From contig NZ_MTCM01000010.1 of NCBI RefSeq assembly GCF_002000245.1, positions 62,001-126,000 on the forward strand: DNA of 64,000 nt. Reading direction: 5' to 3'. Below are positions 1 to 8,979 of the stretch, one piece after another; within the stretch, counting starts at the first letter, position 1, and each line of letters starts with the position of its first letter. The DNA is from Sphingobacterium sp. CZ-UAM. GTDB lineage: Bacteria > Bacteroidota > Bacteroidia > Sphingobacteriales > Sphingobacteriaceae. Position numbers and translations under genes: made by a program. The notes beneath the pieces were generated by a model. It was not told the origin of the DNA. It was given only the letters and a program-made list of their open reading frames with translations, and made no database searches.

Positions 1-1449
1 GCGGTAAAATTTATCTGCCGAAACATCGGATAAAGTTTTGAATCCACAGGCTTCCATAATCTCTACTGTAGCCCGTAACGTATTGCGGTGAAATTGCGCG
101 ACACGGACATACTTATCGTTTACATCCAAGCCTTTGTACAGGTGCGGTTGCTGTGTTGCAACACCGACAGGACAAACGTCTTCATTACATTTCAGGGCCT
201 GAATACAGCCTAGGGCGAACATCATTCCACGTGCACTATAGCATGCGTCAGCGCCCAAAGCGATAACTTTTAAGATATCAAAACCAGTTACGATACGGCT
301 TGACACGATGACTTTAATGTGTTTTTTCAAACCAAATGCAATCAGGGTTTTGGTTACAAATGCCAATGCATCATAAAGCGGCATTCCCAGGTTATCCGTA
401 AATTCCAGCGGTGCAGCACCCGTACCGCCTTCAGATCCGTCGACCGAAATAAAGTCTGGGAAGATCTGCGTATTCTGCATGGCGTGACAGATGTCCATAA
501 ACTCATGTTTGTCACCAATACATATTTTAAATCCGATCGGTTTTCCACCTGACAGATCACGCATTTGTTGGATGAAATGCATCATTTCTGTTGGCGAAGA
601 GAAAGCACTATGTGCCGGTGGAGACATGACATCCGTCCCGGGGATGACGTGGCGTATCGCGGCAACTTCAGGCGTATTTTTGGCTGCCGGTAGGATACCA
701 CCGTGACCCGGTTTTGCGCCCTGTGAAAGTTTGAGCTCGATCATTTTCACGTTCTCACGGTTTGATTTTTCACGGAAAAGTTCAGGGTCAAATTTACCTT
801 CTGAGTTACGGCATCCAAAATAACCGGTACCGACCTGCCAGATCAAATCACCGCCGTTGTTATGGTAATCACTGATACCACCTTCACCGGTATTGTGGGC
901 AAAATTCTGCAGTGCGGCTCCCTTATTTAAGGCTGTAATCGCAGTTTTGCTCAATGCACCGTAACTCATTGCTGAGATATTGAACACACTTAAGCTATAG
1001 GGTTTTTTACAGGCTTCATTTCCAACTTTCGTCCTTAAGTCGTGATTCTCAATATGACAGGGAAAAACAGAATGCGCAGCCCACTCATTACCCACGGCCT
1101 GCGGATCTGTTTGCATACCAAATGCAACTGTCTCGCGTTGGTTTTTGGCCCGTTGATAAACAATGGAACGCTGTCTTCGATTGAATGGGCGGCCATCCAT
1201 ATCCGATTCCCAGAAGTATTGTCTTAATTCGGGACGAATGGATTCGAAAATATAACGAAAGTAGCCAACCAAAGGATAATTGCGTAGAATCGCATGTTTA
1301 GTTTGGAAACTATGGTATAAGGCGATCAATAATAACGGAAATGGAATGATCAATAACCAAAACCAGCTTGATGTAAATATAAAGCCAAATGATACAATGA
1401 TTAAATTAATCACAATCATTATTGAAATAATGAGTTTTCTAACTTCCAT
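1..1449 (-). CDS. FMN-binding glutamate synthase family protein (3' end cut by window)
   Basis: Reading leftward from an ATG at 1447-1449, the frame stays open for 483 codons to the window edge, so the C-terminus is missing. Two hydrophobic stretches at about residues 5-45 suggest a membrane anchor. A glutamate-synthase FMN barrel follows, with VDGSEGGTGAAP and a cysteine-rich segment ending NEDVCPVGVAT, the region that carries the Fe-S ligands in GltB-like proteins. Stand-alone members lack the amidotransferase domain, and their real substrate is unclear. The gene is monocistronic as far as can be seen. A TACATTTG promoter element on the minus strand (1551-1558) and a dyad (1528-1544) lie upstream. 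Confidence 0.88.
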   Translation of the reverse strand, partial: MEVRKLIISIMIVINLIIVSFGFIFTSSWFWLLIIPFPLLLIALYHSFQTKHAILRNYPLVGYFRYIFESIRPELRQYFWESDMDGRPFNRRQRSIVYQRAKNQRETVAFGMQTDPQAVGNEWAAHSVFPCHIENHDLRTKVGNEACKKPYSLSVFNISAMSYGALSKTAITALNKGAALQNFAHNTGEGGISDYHNNGGDLIWQVGTGYFGCRNSEGKFDPELFREKSNRENVKMIELKLSQGAKPGHGGILPAAKNTPEVAAIRHVIPGTDVMSPPAHSAFSSPTEMMHFIQQMRDLSGGKPIGFKICIGDKHEFMDICHAMQNTQIFPDFISVDGSEGGTGAAPLEFTDNLGMPLYDALAFVTKTLIAFGLKKHIKVIVSSRIVTGFDILKVIALGADACYSARGMMFALGCIQALKCNEDVCPVGVATQQPHLYKGLDVNDKYVRVAQFHRNTLRATVEIMEACGFKTLSDVSADKFYR

Positions 1450-1527
1450 AGAAAATACGATTGTTTAGTTTTAATTCGCTATTTTAATGTTTAGTCCAAT
1501 TGAATAGATTACTGCTCAATTAGCATT

Positions 1528-1558
1528 CCAAAATGCGCTTTTGGACACAGCAAATGTA
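1528..1558 (-). promoter_or_regulatory. Putative -7 element and dyad upstream of the glutamate synthase-like gene
   Basis: The minus strand reads TACATTTG (complement of 1551-1558), matching the Bacteroidota -7 consensus TAnnTTTG. No good -33 TTTG is found at the expected distance. Just downstream, 1528-1544 is an inverted repeat with arms CCAAAA/TTTTGG and a 5-nt centre, placed at the expected transcription start. It could be an operator or a 5' hairpin. Confidence 0.4.
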
Positions 1559-1635
1559 CTAAAGTTCCCTAAGTAAATAGTTATATTTACTATGCCCGAA
1601 TAAGTTTTGATAAGTTTATAACTGTTTCTAACAAA

Positions 1636-2397
1636 CTATTTTCTTTTAGTAATCTGATGCGACAAAAGTTGATAGATTTGCTGTAAATCTGGTTTATTGC
1701 TAATAAATTTCAAATGTTTTTGCTGTGTGGTCTCGTCTCCCCGAATTGCCGGACCTGTCTGAACTGTTATTGGAATGTGGTTTTGAACCTTTTCTGCCGT
1801 TTCCAAAATAATAGGTTTGACCAGGTCAAAGGACAGATTATGCTCCGCTAATAGTTCATAGGCAAACTGGTATAGGATATTCGAGAAATTATTGACCAGC
1901 ACGGAAGACAGATGGATGGCTAGCCGTTGCTGTGAATCGCAGTGGATACTTCGGGAGGAAAAGTTACGTGCTAGCCCAAGTAAGGCCTCCGTTGTGTTTG
2001 CATCATTGCCTTCTACACAAAATGGAATAAGCGAAAAGTCCACAATCTTGTTTTTGGAAAGCGATTGTGGTGGATAGACCACGCCATACTTCTTAAAACG
2101 GCTCAATATAGCCATATCGCTTGCGCCAGAACAATGTACAACAATTCCGTTGATGTCCTGTGGCATCCCGTCTACCACAGTAGGAATAGCCTGATCAGCT
2201 ACCGCAATCAGATAGAGGTCAGCATGCGGTAGCAGTTGGGATAGATCGTCTGTACCCGGACATTGAAGTGCAAAGGCCAATGCATCCGCATTGGCCTTTG
2301 TTTTACTATAGATTTGAACGATCTGATGTCCTAGCTGTTGAAACGCTTTCCCGAAATGTGTTGCGGCATTTCCGCTTCCTAAGATAACAATGTTCAT
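1636..2397 (-). CDS. Rossmann-like / DUF2520 domain protein
   Basis: This 253-residue protein begins with a nucleotide-binding fold: GSGNAATHFG at about residues 7-16, after the first strand. The C-terminal half is helical, as in the DUF2520 family, which resembles F420-dependent NADP reductases and ketopantoate or pyrroline-5-carboxylate reductases. An NAD(P)-dependent oxidoreductase role is plausible but the substrate is unknown. Its ATG shares one base with the stop codon of the upstream ccmF-like gene (TAATG), which suggests translational coupling. Confidence 0.82.
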   Translation of the reverse strand: MNIVILGSGNAATHFGKAFQQLGHQIVQIYSKTKANADALAFALQCPGTDDLSQLLPHADLYLIAVADQAIPTVVDGMPQDINGIVVHCSGASDMAILSRFKKYGVVYPPQSLSKNKIVDFSLIPFCVEGNDANTTEALLGLARNFSSRSIHCDSQQRLAIHLSSVLVNNFSNILYQFAYELLAEHNLSFDLVKPIILETAEKVQNHIPITVQTGPAIRGDETTQQKHLKFISNKPDLQQIYQLLSHQITKRK

Positions 2398-4856
2398 TAT
2401 TTTGCTAGTTTTCGTTTTTCCTCTTTATTTCTTCTGACAATAGACATGATGAAACCAATGGTCATGACAATCGTTCCGCACCAAAAGAAGTTGATGTATG
2501 GGAATTTGATCGCCTTAAAGACCACCCATTTTTTCTCAGGCAAAGGTTTTTGATAAACCATGATTTCGAGCTTATCTTTATCCGGTTTGATGCCTGTAAA
2601 CCTAAATTTAAGACCTTGATCTGTGACATCTTTATTGAAATCATAAATTCCACCGTCCTTGATTAAATAAATAGGTTGTACTTCATATTGTTTGTTGTCC
2701 GCTGAAAAAACCTTGATTTTTAAACCCACCATCACATCATTGGGGCCTTTCGGGATTTTTTCCAGATGTGCATCCCTATTAAGTCCTTCGATTACATAGT
2801 AACCATTGCGGTAACGTAGTGTATCGCCGATGTTAACTTCGTACGTTGCTGGTTCTTCATAATCTTCAAAACCTGTTTTCTCCTCGGCAGCAACCTTTGC
2901 ATGTTGTGCCTGGCTTTCTGCTGCCGCTGCAGTGATCAGGGTATATACATCATGGGTAATGTAATGTTTGGTAGCCGGAGTACCGATCAAACCACCCATT
3001 TTGGCATTGTTTTGTGCGAAAGGCTGAAGGATAAATTCTTCTTTCACTTTACCCGTTTCCTCATCGACACGTTCGTACTTGATTTTGTAATAAGTATTTG
3101 GTGCAACGATACTATCACCGATATAGGTGATTTTATATTCCCCCATTTGTACGGGCTGGCCTTCAGTTAAGAATAAGTTTTCCCCCGGTTTTTCAACTTT
3201 GTCAAAACCCGATACAGCAATGTATCCGGTATTGTTGACCGAGATAACCTCATTTGTTGCAGCGGCAACCATTGCGCCGATCAACAATAGGCCGAAGCCT
3301 ATATGGGCTACCGAAGAACCTGCCAGTTTCCATTTACCTTTGACTGCGTCACCAAGCACCCGGATATTGGCCAGAATACAGAAGATACTGGCAAAAGTGA
3401 TCAGGATGTAGATCAGGTTGCTGTAGGTTTTGGTAAAATAAGAAATAATTGCTGTCAGGATAATGGCAATCACCAAGGACGCGACGGTAGACGCTAAAAA
3501 CTTGCGGCTATCGGTGCGTTTGTATTTTAAGAACTGTGTAAATCCGGTCATGATCATGACAATAACCGCGAATCCGGATTGCCATTTATTATAATGTTGG
3601 ATCGGTTCTAAAGGCGGAGCAACCTTGGTTCCAAAGATTTTGTTAAATACAGGAATAGAAGTAGAGGCAATAATCTGTGCACAGGCAACAGTCAGCACCA
3701 ATGCACCGATAAATAACCAGAATTCTCTGGAATAGATATCTTCATCTTTTTCTGTAATCGGCATTTCCTTCTTTTTAACAACAAGAAAGACCACCATAAT
3801 GGCCAAAAATGCGACATTGAAAAAGATCAATTGTCCACTCATTCCCAAATCGGTGAAGGAGTGTACGGAGGTCTCGCCAAGGATACCGCTACGCGTTAGG
3901 TAAGACGCATAGATGACCAGCACAAAGCTGATCATGGCTAGGAATGTAGCCGTAAAATACGAATGCCCAGAGTTTTTGTAGGCAATCATAACGTGTACTG
4001 CTGCGATTAAGGTAAACCAAGGAATAATAGATGCATTTTCCACTGGATCCCAGGCCCAGAAGCCACCAAAGTTGAGCGCCTCATAAGCCCAGAACGAACC
4101 CATAATGATCCCGGCGCCTAGAATCATGACCGCAAATAGGGCCCAAGGCAAAGCGGCATTGATCCATTCTTTATAACGTTTGGTCCATAATGCCCCGGTA
4201 GCGTAAGCGAAAGGTACAATCATGGAAGCAAAGCCAAGGAATAGGGTTGGTGGGTGAATTACCATCCAATAATTTTGCAGGAGTGGGTTTAAGCCGTTTC
4301 CGTCTGTAATCAACGAGAGGTAATTGGCTTGTTTTAAGATCGGAATATCCATCGCATCACGTAATAGGATAAATGGAGAACTACCGATACGTAACCCGAA
4401 AAGTTCTACCCCTACGATCATAGATGCCAAAAATGCCTGACATAACATCACGAAGGTCATCACGGAATTCTCCCAGCTCTTGGCTTTGAACAGCAATATC
4501 GCGCCTAATACCGTCTGCCAGAACATCCAGAGCCAGAAACTTCCTTCCTGTCCCTCCCAAAAACTGGAAATGATATAATATGTTGGTAAGGTCTTGGACG
4601 AGTGCGCCCAAGCATAGTTATACTCAAATAAATGATTGTAGATGATATAAAATAAGGTTGAACCAATGGCTACAACAGAAATCGCATTAATCCAAAATCC
4701 AATGCGGGCGATCTTTTTCCATGAAGTCTCTTCAGGGTTTTTAGTCGCGAAAAAATAAGCGATACAAGATAAAAGTGCGGCACCAAAGGAAAGAACAATA
4801 AAGAATTGTCCGATCTGCCCAGGAAGCAGGTGCTCACCAACGTAATTAACGTCCAT
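2397..4856 (-). CDS. ccmF: Cytochrome c biogenesis protein CcmF/CcsA family (haem lyase)
   Basis: An 819-residue polytopic membrane protein of the haem-handling family. It has the tryptophan-rich WWD signature (GGFWAWDPVENAS, about residues 264-276) and the preceding conserved histidine region HPPTLFLG (201-208). Many transmembrane helices are followed by a large extracytoplasmic domain (about 545-780) and a final helix. It is longer than E. coli CcmF (about 650). It would transfer haem from CcmE to apocytochrome c at the outer face of the inner membrane. It sits 20 nt downstream of ccmE, and the pairing supports a CcmF assignment over a system II CcsA. Confidence 0.87.
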   Translation of the reverse strand: MDVNYVGEHLLPGQIGQFFIVLSFGAALLSCIAYFFATKNPEETSWKKIARIGFWINAISVVAIGSTLFYIIYNHLFEYNYAWAHSSKTLPTYYIISSFWEGQEGSFWLWMFWQTVLGAILLFKAKSWENSVMTFVMLCQAFLASMIVGVELFGLRIGSSPFILLRDAMDIPILKQANYLSLITDGNGLNPLLQNYWMVIHPPTLFLGFASMIVPFAYATGALWTKRYKEWINAALPWALFAVMILGAGIIMGSFWAYEALNFGGFWAWDPVENASIIPWFTLIAAVHVMIAYKNSGHSYFTATFLAMISFVLVIYASYLTRSGILGETSVHSFTDLGMSGQLIFFNVAFLAIMVVFLVVKKKEMPITEKDEDIYSREFWLFIGALVLTVACAQIIASTSIPVFNKIFGTKVAPPLEPIQHYNKWQSGFAVIVMIMTGFTQFLKYKRTDSRKFLASTVASLVIAIILTAIISYFTKTYSNLIYILITFASIFCILANIRVLGDAVKGKWKLAGSSVAHIGFGLLLIGAMVAAATNEVISVNNTGYIAVSGFDKVEKPGENLFLTEGQPVQMGEYKITYIGDSIVAPNTYYKIKYERVDEETGKVKEEFILQPFAQNNAKMGGLIGTPATKHYITHDVYTLITAAAAESQAQHAKVAAEEKTGFEDYEEPATYEVNIGDTLRYRNGYYVIEGLNRDAHLEKIPKGPNDVMVGLKIKVFSADNKQYEVQPIYLIKDGGIYDFNKDVTDQGLKFRFTGIKPDKDKLEIMVYQKPLPEKKWVVFKAIKFPYINFFWCGTIVMTIGFIMSIVRRNKEEKRKLAK

Positions 4857-4876
4857 TGAAAAATTGATTTTACAGA

Positions 4877-5284
4877 TTAATTATTGAAAGCTGTGGCATT
4901 GATTTCCGTCACGACCGATTTATCGTTGTATTTCGATGGACACTTCATCAATATTTTACTTGCTCTAAACACATTCCCGTCCATTTTGCCAGTCAATACA
5001 ATCTGTTCTGAACGCTCGATGTCCTGCGGTTTCGCGCCTCTGAATATAACTTCACATTCTGTACCGTCATTGTCGTACATGAAAAAGCTGAATTTGTTGG
5101 CATCTGTTTTCGGATCATAGTGAAGTGCCTTATCCTTATTGAGCTGGCCCACCACATACAGTTCTGTTTTCTTTTCTTTTGCCTCGGTAAATGTCGAGTA
5201 GGTACTTGAATCTGTATAGATCACAAGTATCATGGCAATAGCCACTGCAATAATAGCGATTAGAATGATGGAACTTTTTTTCAT
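4877..5284 (-). CDS. ccmE: Cytochrome c maturation protein CcmE, CxxxY type
   Basis: A 135-residue protein with one N-terminal signal anchor (about residues 5-23) and an OB-fold haem chaperone domain (about 40-120). In classical CcmE, haem is bound covalently through the histidine of an HxxxY motif. Here the equivalent position reads CPSKY (Cys115-Tyr119), so the ligand is cysteine. CxxxY-type CcmE proteins are known from archaea and some anaerobes. It is the first gene of ccmE-ccmF-DUF2520. No ccmA, B, C, G or H genes are adjacent. Confidence 0.87.
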   Translation of the reverse strand: MKKSSIILIAIIAVAIAMILVIYTDSSTYSTFTEAKEKKTELYVVGQLNKDKALHYDPKTDANKFSFFMYDNDGTECEVIFRGAKPQDIERSEQIVLTGKMDGNVFRASKILMKCPSKYNDKSVVTEINATAFNN

Positions 5285-5692
5285 TAGTATTATTTGTTTT
5301 TATTCGGCGATGAAGCTATCCTAAGGAATTGCTCGATTATGATCTGAACAGGCTATACCTTATGACAATTTCATTCGTATGATTTAATTACACTTTTGTG
5401 GCTGCCTTCAATGCCACCTCTAAGTTTCCCCTAATGGATTATATATTCAACAACAATTAGTGCATGACTTACCACCGCTTTGGCAATCACTGACACTTAA
5501 TCGAATGCAAAATTACAAATAGATTTGCGAAGAAAGGAATAATGCAAGTTTTCGACATTATTTATATTTGTTCTAAATAGCCGATTGTCCCTGAAAAAAT
5601 AAGGGATATTTGGATGCTTTTGAATAATTTAAGTTGAGATTTAATATTTTGTTGCAGTTTATATCGCATGAATTTTACAATTGCCTGTTAGT
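5285..5692. other. 408-bp intergenic region, divergent between ccmE and lpxR-like gene
   Basis: On the minus strand a TAATTTTG -7 element (complement of 5508-5515) could drive ccmE, giving a leader of about 215 nt. The leader contains a weak hairpin (GTGGC at 5398-5402, GCCAC at 5413-5417). I see no gene in it and no recognisable riboswitch. The lpxR side is AT-rich with no convincing promoter. Confidence 0.4.
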
Positions 5693-6652
5693 ATGAATGT
5701 TGCCTTGCGGTCTTTACTGCTCCTATATGGAGTTATATTTCCATTTTTTTGGGCCTTTGGCCAATTGCGTTTGCGCAACCAAGAAGTTTCCCTTCAAAAT
5801 GACAATGATGTCTATCTATTGATCGGCCAGGATCGATATTATACCAATGGGATCAATGTCAATTACCGTATTGCATTACCCGCCGGTGGAGCATCAGCGA
5901 TTTCGAATACGGTTTTGGACTTTGAGGTGGGCCAGCGCATCTACAATGGGATCAGTATTATAGATTATCGTAAACAGCATAAGAAATATGACCGACCATT
6001 TGCAGGGTACCTGTATCTGAGCGCATCGGGAACGCGCTTTTTGAAAGCCGATCAAGTGCTTGAACTTAAGGTCGAATTGGGACAGATCGGCTCCCGCTCT
6101 TATGGAGAGGAAGCACAAAAGTTTATCCACCATCTTTTTGGCATGTATGAGGCGACGGGCTGGGATACTGCATTGCGTGATGCCTTTGGTGTGGATCTAC
6201 AGGCGAAATACCTGAAAGGAATTTATCGGAATCAGACTCGAACATTCGATCTCGGCATCATGGGCAGGGGAGCATTGGGAATGAACAATACCAATATTGA
6301 GGTTGGAATTCCAATCCGTGCGGGTAAACTTAAGGCTTACCAAGCCTCGACCTATACACACGGGCATCTAACACAGGCTAGAGCGGAAGACGATAAAGAA
6401 TGGTATTTTGTTTATCAACCCAGCCTGGCCAGGATATTTTATAATTCAACGATACAGGGCGGACTGGGGAAAGATGATCCTGTTGGCGATTTATACCGTA
6501 TAGAGCCCTGGATGATCAGTCATCGCGTAGGTTTCAGTTGGTCAAACCACAAGATCAATTACGGTATTAATTATATTTTCAATTCCAAAGAACTTAAGTC
6601 GGTATTTCATCGACATCAATATGGGCAATTATTTTTTGCGTATCGGTTTTAA
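5693..6652 (+). CDS. LpxR-family lipid A deacylase-like outer membrane protein
   Basis: A 319-residue protein starting at the ATG at 5693. The frame is open to a TTG at 5681, but the ATG gives a cleaner signal peptide ending near AFG-Q. The N-terminal strand carries QNDND followed by RYYTNGI, matching the Asn-Asp and Thr active-site region of LpxR 3'-O-deacylases (DUF2219). Alternating polar/hydrophobic strands and a terminal FAYRF point to an outer-membrane beta-barrel. It probably trims lipid A or another acylated glycolipid. The gene stands alone and converges with the symporter gene, overlapping it by 4 nt. Confidence 0.78.
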   Translation: MNVALRSLLLLYGVIFPFFWAFGQLRLRNQEVSLQNDNDVYLLIGQDRYYTNGINVNYRIALPAGGASAISNTVLDFEVGQRIYNGISIIDYRKQHKKYDRPFAGYLYLSASGTRFLKADQVLELKVELGQIGSRSYGEEAQKFIHHLFGMYEATGWDTALRDAFGVDLQAKYLKGIYRNQTRTFDLGIMGRGALGMNNTNIEVGIPIRAGKLKAYQASTYTHGHLTQARAEDDKEWYFVYQPSLARIFYNSTIQGGLGKDDPVGDLYRIEPWMISHRVGFSWSNHKINYGINYIFNSKELKSVFHRHQYGQLFFAYRF

Positions 6653-7908
6653 CCAAGGTCGGGAATATTTTCTGCTAAGGGATCCGAAAGTTTCTGTCCC
6701 ATGAGTCTGGTGGTCAACATGGCAGCAACGGTATCGCCGGTCGCGTTGAGCATGGTGGCCAGCGGGTCCACCAATGTAGCGATGATCATAATGGAAGGAA
6801 CGACTTCTGTAGGCATCTGATAAACGGATATGATCAGCATTTCGCCGATATAGCCACCATTTGGAATGCCACCGGCCACGATACTGACCAACAGGGTGAT
6901 TCCAACAGCCATGACCAGGTTGGTCGGATCAAAGAAATCTTTTCCGCTTAGCAACAAAGCAATATAGATCTTAAAAATGCAAGAGATGGCGGAGCCATGT
7001 TTATGCAGGGTTGTGCCCAATGGGATGACTACGCTCGCGACGGTATCGGGTATGCCAATTTGCTTTGCTGCTAGTAAGTTGGCCGGCATAGTGGCGAGGC
7101 TGCTGCAGCTGCTAAGCGCAGTCAACGAAGGTAATATATTATTTTTCCAATAGCGTTTGACACCTTTTAGCCCAAAGGCAAGAAAAGCAAATAGGCTAAA
7201 CAGTGTAAAGAAATAGAAAATGCCGAAGATATAATACAGGCCGATGGGTTTTGCGTAGAAGCCAAAGAGCTGTGGGCCAAGTGTGCCAACCTGGTAGGCA
7301 AAATAAGCCCCTAATCCAACAGGTGCCAGCTTCATGACCATCACCAATAAATTGCCCATCACGGCATTTCCCGAGTTGATAAATTTTCGGAACATATCCG
7401 CGGAGCTGCCAGATCGGCGCGTGGCGATGCCCACTAAAAACGAGAATATAACAAAAGCCAACATATTCTGGCGCGACAATAAGCTTGAGAATTCACTAAC
7501 GGTCAGGAAGCGGACCATTTTTTCACCCCAGGAGTCCTGTGTAGCCGTGTCGATGATGTCCTTTGCTTGTTCGATTGGAAGATCAGAGCTGACGGGGAAC
7601 AGATAGAGGAAGATAATGCTTGTAATCCCCGCAACCACGATACCGATGATAAATACAAAGGACATCATGCCAATGATACGTCCCAGTACACTGTCACCTT
7701 CGATATTGGCGACAGACGAAGCTATCGCAAAAAAGACCAACGGTATGACGCTTACAAAGAGTAGATTCAGGAAGATATCCCCAATCGGTTTCAGGTTGTT
7801 CACCACATGTGGAAAAAATACCCCAATTAAACTTCCGATACTGATGCCAAGAAGCAGTAGCAGGATGCTGCCATAGTTACGTATAAAAGTTTTTGCTGAG
7901 TATTCCAT
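6649..7908 (-). CDS. Dicarboxylate/amino acid:cation symporter (DAACS family) with altered binding motifs
   Basis: A 419-residue polytopic transporter of the GltP/DctA fold. The serine-rich hairpin 1 (SSCSSLATMP, about 267-276) and C-terminal NATGD (388-392) are conserved. Two substrate or ion motifs differ from characterised members: the TM7 NMDGT is replaced by HKHGS (302-306), and the position of the side-chain-binding arginine (Arg397 in GltPh) appears to be Ala384. The substrate is therefore probably not glutamate or aspartate. The gene is monocistronic. Confidence 0.85.
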   Translation of the reverse strand: MEYSAKTFIRNYGSILLLLLGISIGSLIGVFFPHVVNNLKPIGDIFLNLLFVSVIPLVFFAIASSVANIEGDSVLGRIIGMMSFVFIIGIVVAGITSIIFLYLFPVSSDLPIEQAKDIIDTATQDSWGEKMVRFLTVSEFSSLLSRQNMLAFVIFSFLVGIATRRSGSSADMFRKFINSGNAVMGNLLVMVMKLAPVGLGAYFAYQVGTLGPQLFGFYAKPIGLYYIFGIFYFFTLFSLFAFLAFGLKGVKRYWKNNILPSLTALSSCSSLATMPANLLAAKQIGIPDTVASVVIPLGTTLHKHGSAISCIFKIYIALLLSGKDFFDPTNLVMAVGITLLVSIVAGGIPNGGYIGEMLIISVYQMPTEVVPSIMIIATLVDPLATMLNATGDTVAAMLTTRLMGQKLSDPLAENIPDLG

Positions 7909-8017
7909 TAGGTTTTCTGATTGTTTCGTGTTTATGACGCTAAAATAATCTATTTATCTATTATTTCCATTTAACCTCCGCATAAAGATTAATTGGCATT
8001 TATTCGTGTCAGCTTTT

Positions 8018-8025
8018 TATCTTTG
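8018..8025 (+). promoter_or_regulatory. Putative -7 element for mnmD
   Basis: TATCTTTG matches the Bacteroidota TAnnTTTG -7 box. A TTGG, one mismatch from TTTG, lies 21 nt upstream. The leader to mnmD would be about 150 nt. It contains a 23-codon ATG ORF (8115-8186) overlapping the mnmD start as ATGA, too short to judge. Confidence 0.35.
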
Positions 8026-8182
8026 AGCGGATATGCGTACAAGTCCATCGCTATAGCTGAGGGCAGCTGAAATGTGCGCATCGTTTATATCGCGGGAATC
8101 CATTATATTGTTTTATGCATCAGGTGCAGCGATTGTTGGATCGGGTGAAGCGTAAAGGATATTTATTTTATCAGAATTTATT

Positions 8183-8857
8183 ATGACGGAGATGGAATTT
8201 GTAACAACCGGAGATGGCTCGAAGACATTGTACAATGCGCAGATAGGAGAATGTTACCATTCTAAGCATGGTGCTGTTCAGGAAAGCAGGCATGTATTTA
8301 TCAAAACGGGTCTAGATCATTACCTGCAGAAGTCAGGAGCTTCGGAGGCTGCTATATTGGAAATAGGTTTTGGTACTGGGCTTAACTTTCTGCAGACCGC
8401 TGATTTCATTCGGGGCAAGTCATTTCAGGTCGACTATGTTGGTATCGAGGGATTTCCATTGCCCTTGGCAACTATAGCAGCAACAGGCTACCAGGAGACT
8501 GTGGATACAAGTGTTTGGTCAGCATATCTACAGCATTACGAAACTGCATTGCAAGAGGAAGTTCAAATTCACGAGCGTTTACAGCTTAGCATTGCCCATA
8601 CACTATTGATGGATTTTCAAACTGAAAAACAATTTGATGTTGTCTATTTTGATGCATTTGCCGCTATACATCAACCTGAGATGTGGAGCGATGCTGCTTT
8701 GGCACATGTCGCCCAGTTCGTTAAACCGGGCGGTGTTTTTGTTACTTATGCGATTACCGGCAATCTCAAACGCAGCATGAAATCTTTGGGCTTCTCTATT
8801 GAAAAGGCTCCCGGTGCGCCTGGAAAAAGGGAAATGTTGCGGGCGACAAAGCTTTGA
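8183..8857 (+). CDS. mnmD: tRNA (5-methylaminomethyl-2-thiouridine)(34) methyltransferase MnmD
   Basis: A 224-residue SAM-dependent methyltransferase corresponding to the MnmC1 half of E. coli MnmC. SAM motif I is EIGFGTGLN (about 60-68), and the acidic catalytic region is DAFAAIHQPEMW (about 157-168). It would complete the wobble uridine mnm5s2U in tRNAs for Lys, Glu and Gln. There is no FAD oxidase (MnmC2) domain, consistent with stand-alone MnmD enzymes. It is flanked by opposite-strand genes and is probably transcribed alone. Confidence 0.88.
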   Translation: MTEMEFVTTGDGSKTLYNAQIGECYHSKHGAVQESRHVFIKTGLDHYLQKSGASEAAILEIGFGTGLNFLQTADFIRGKSFQVDYVGIEGFPLPLATIAATGYQETVDTSVWSAYLQHYETALQEEVQIHERLQLSIAHTLLMDFQTEKQFDVVYFDAFAAIHQPEMWSDAALAHVAQFVKPGGVFVTYAITGNLKRSMKSLGFSIEKAPGAPGKREMLRATKL

Positions 8858-8979
8858 ATAATACATAAAACAAAAACTCTGGCTTGATGTAAGCGTTCAG
8901 TTTGGCTAGAAAATTCAGATTATTAGTTATTCACAATGTTTGTGTTGCAATTCAGCAATTTAACATGTTTATCCACATT

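Noticed and set aside
5285..5500. Cobalamin-riboswitch-like stretch (minus strand, GGTGGTAAGTCAT)
   Set aside because: The 5' conserved blocks of the riboswitch are missing, and the predicted start lies too close. The genes downstream are for cytochrome c, not B12.
8115..8186. 23-codon ORF overlapping the mnmD start as ATGA
   Set aside because: No recognisable sequence, no promoter of its own, and length compatible with chance.
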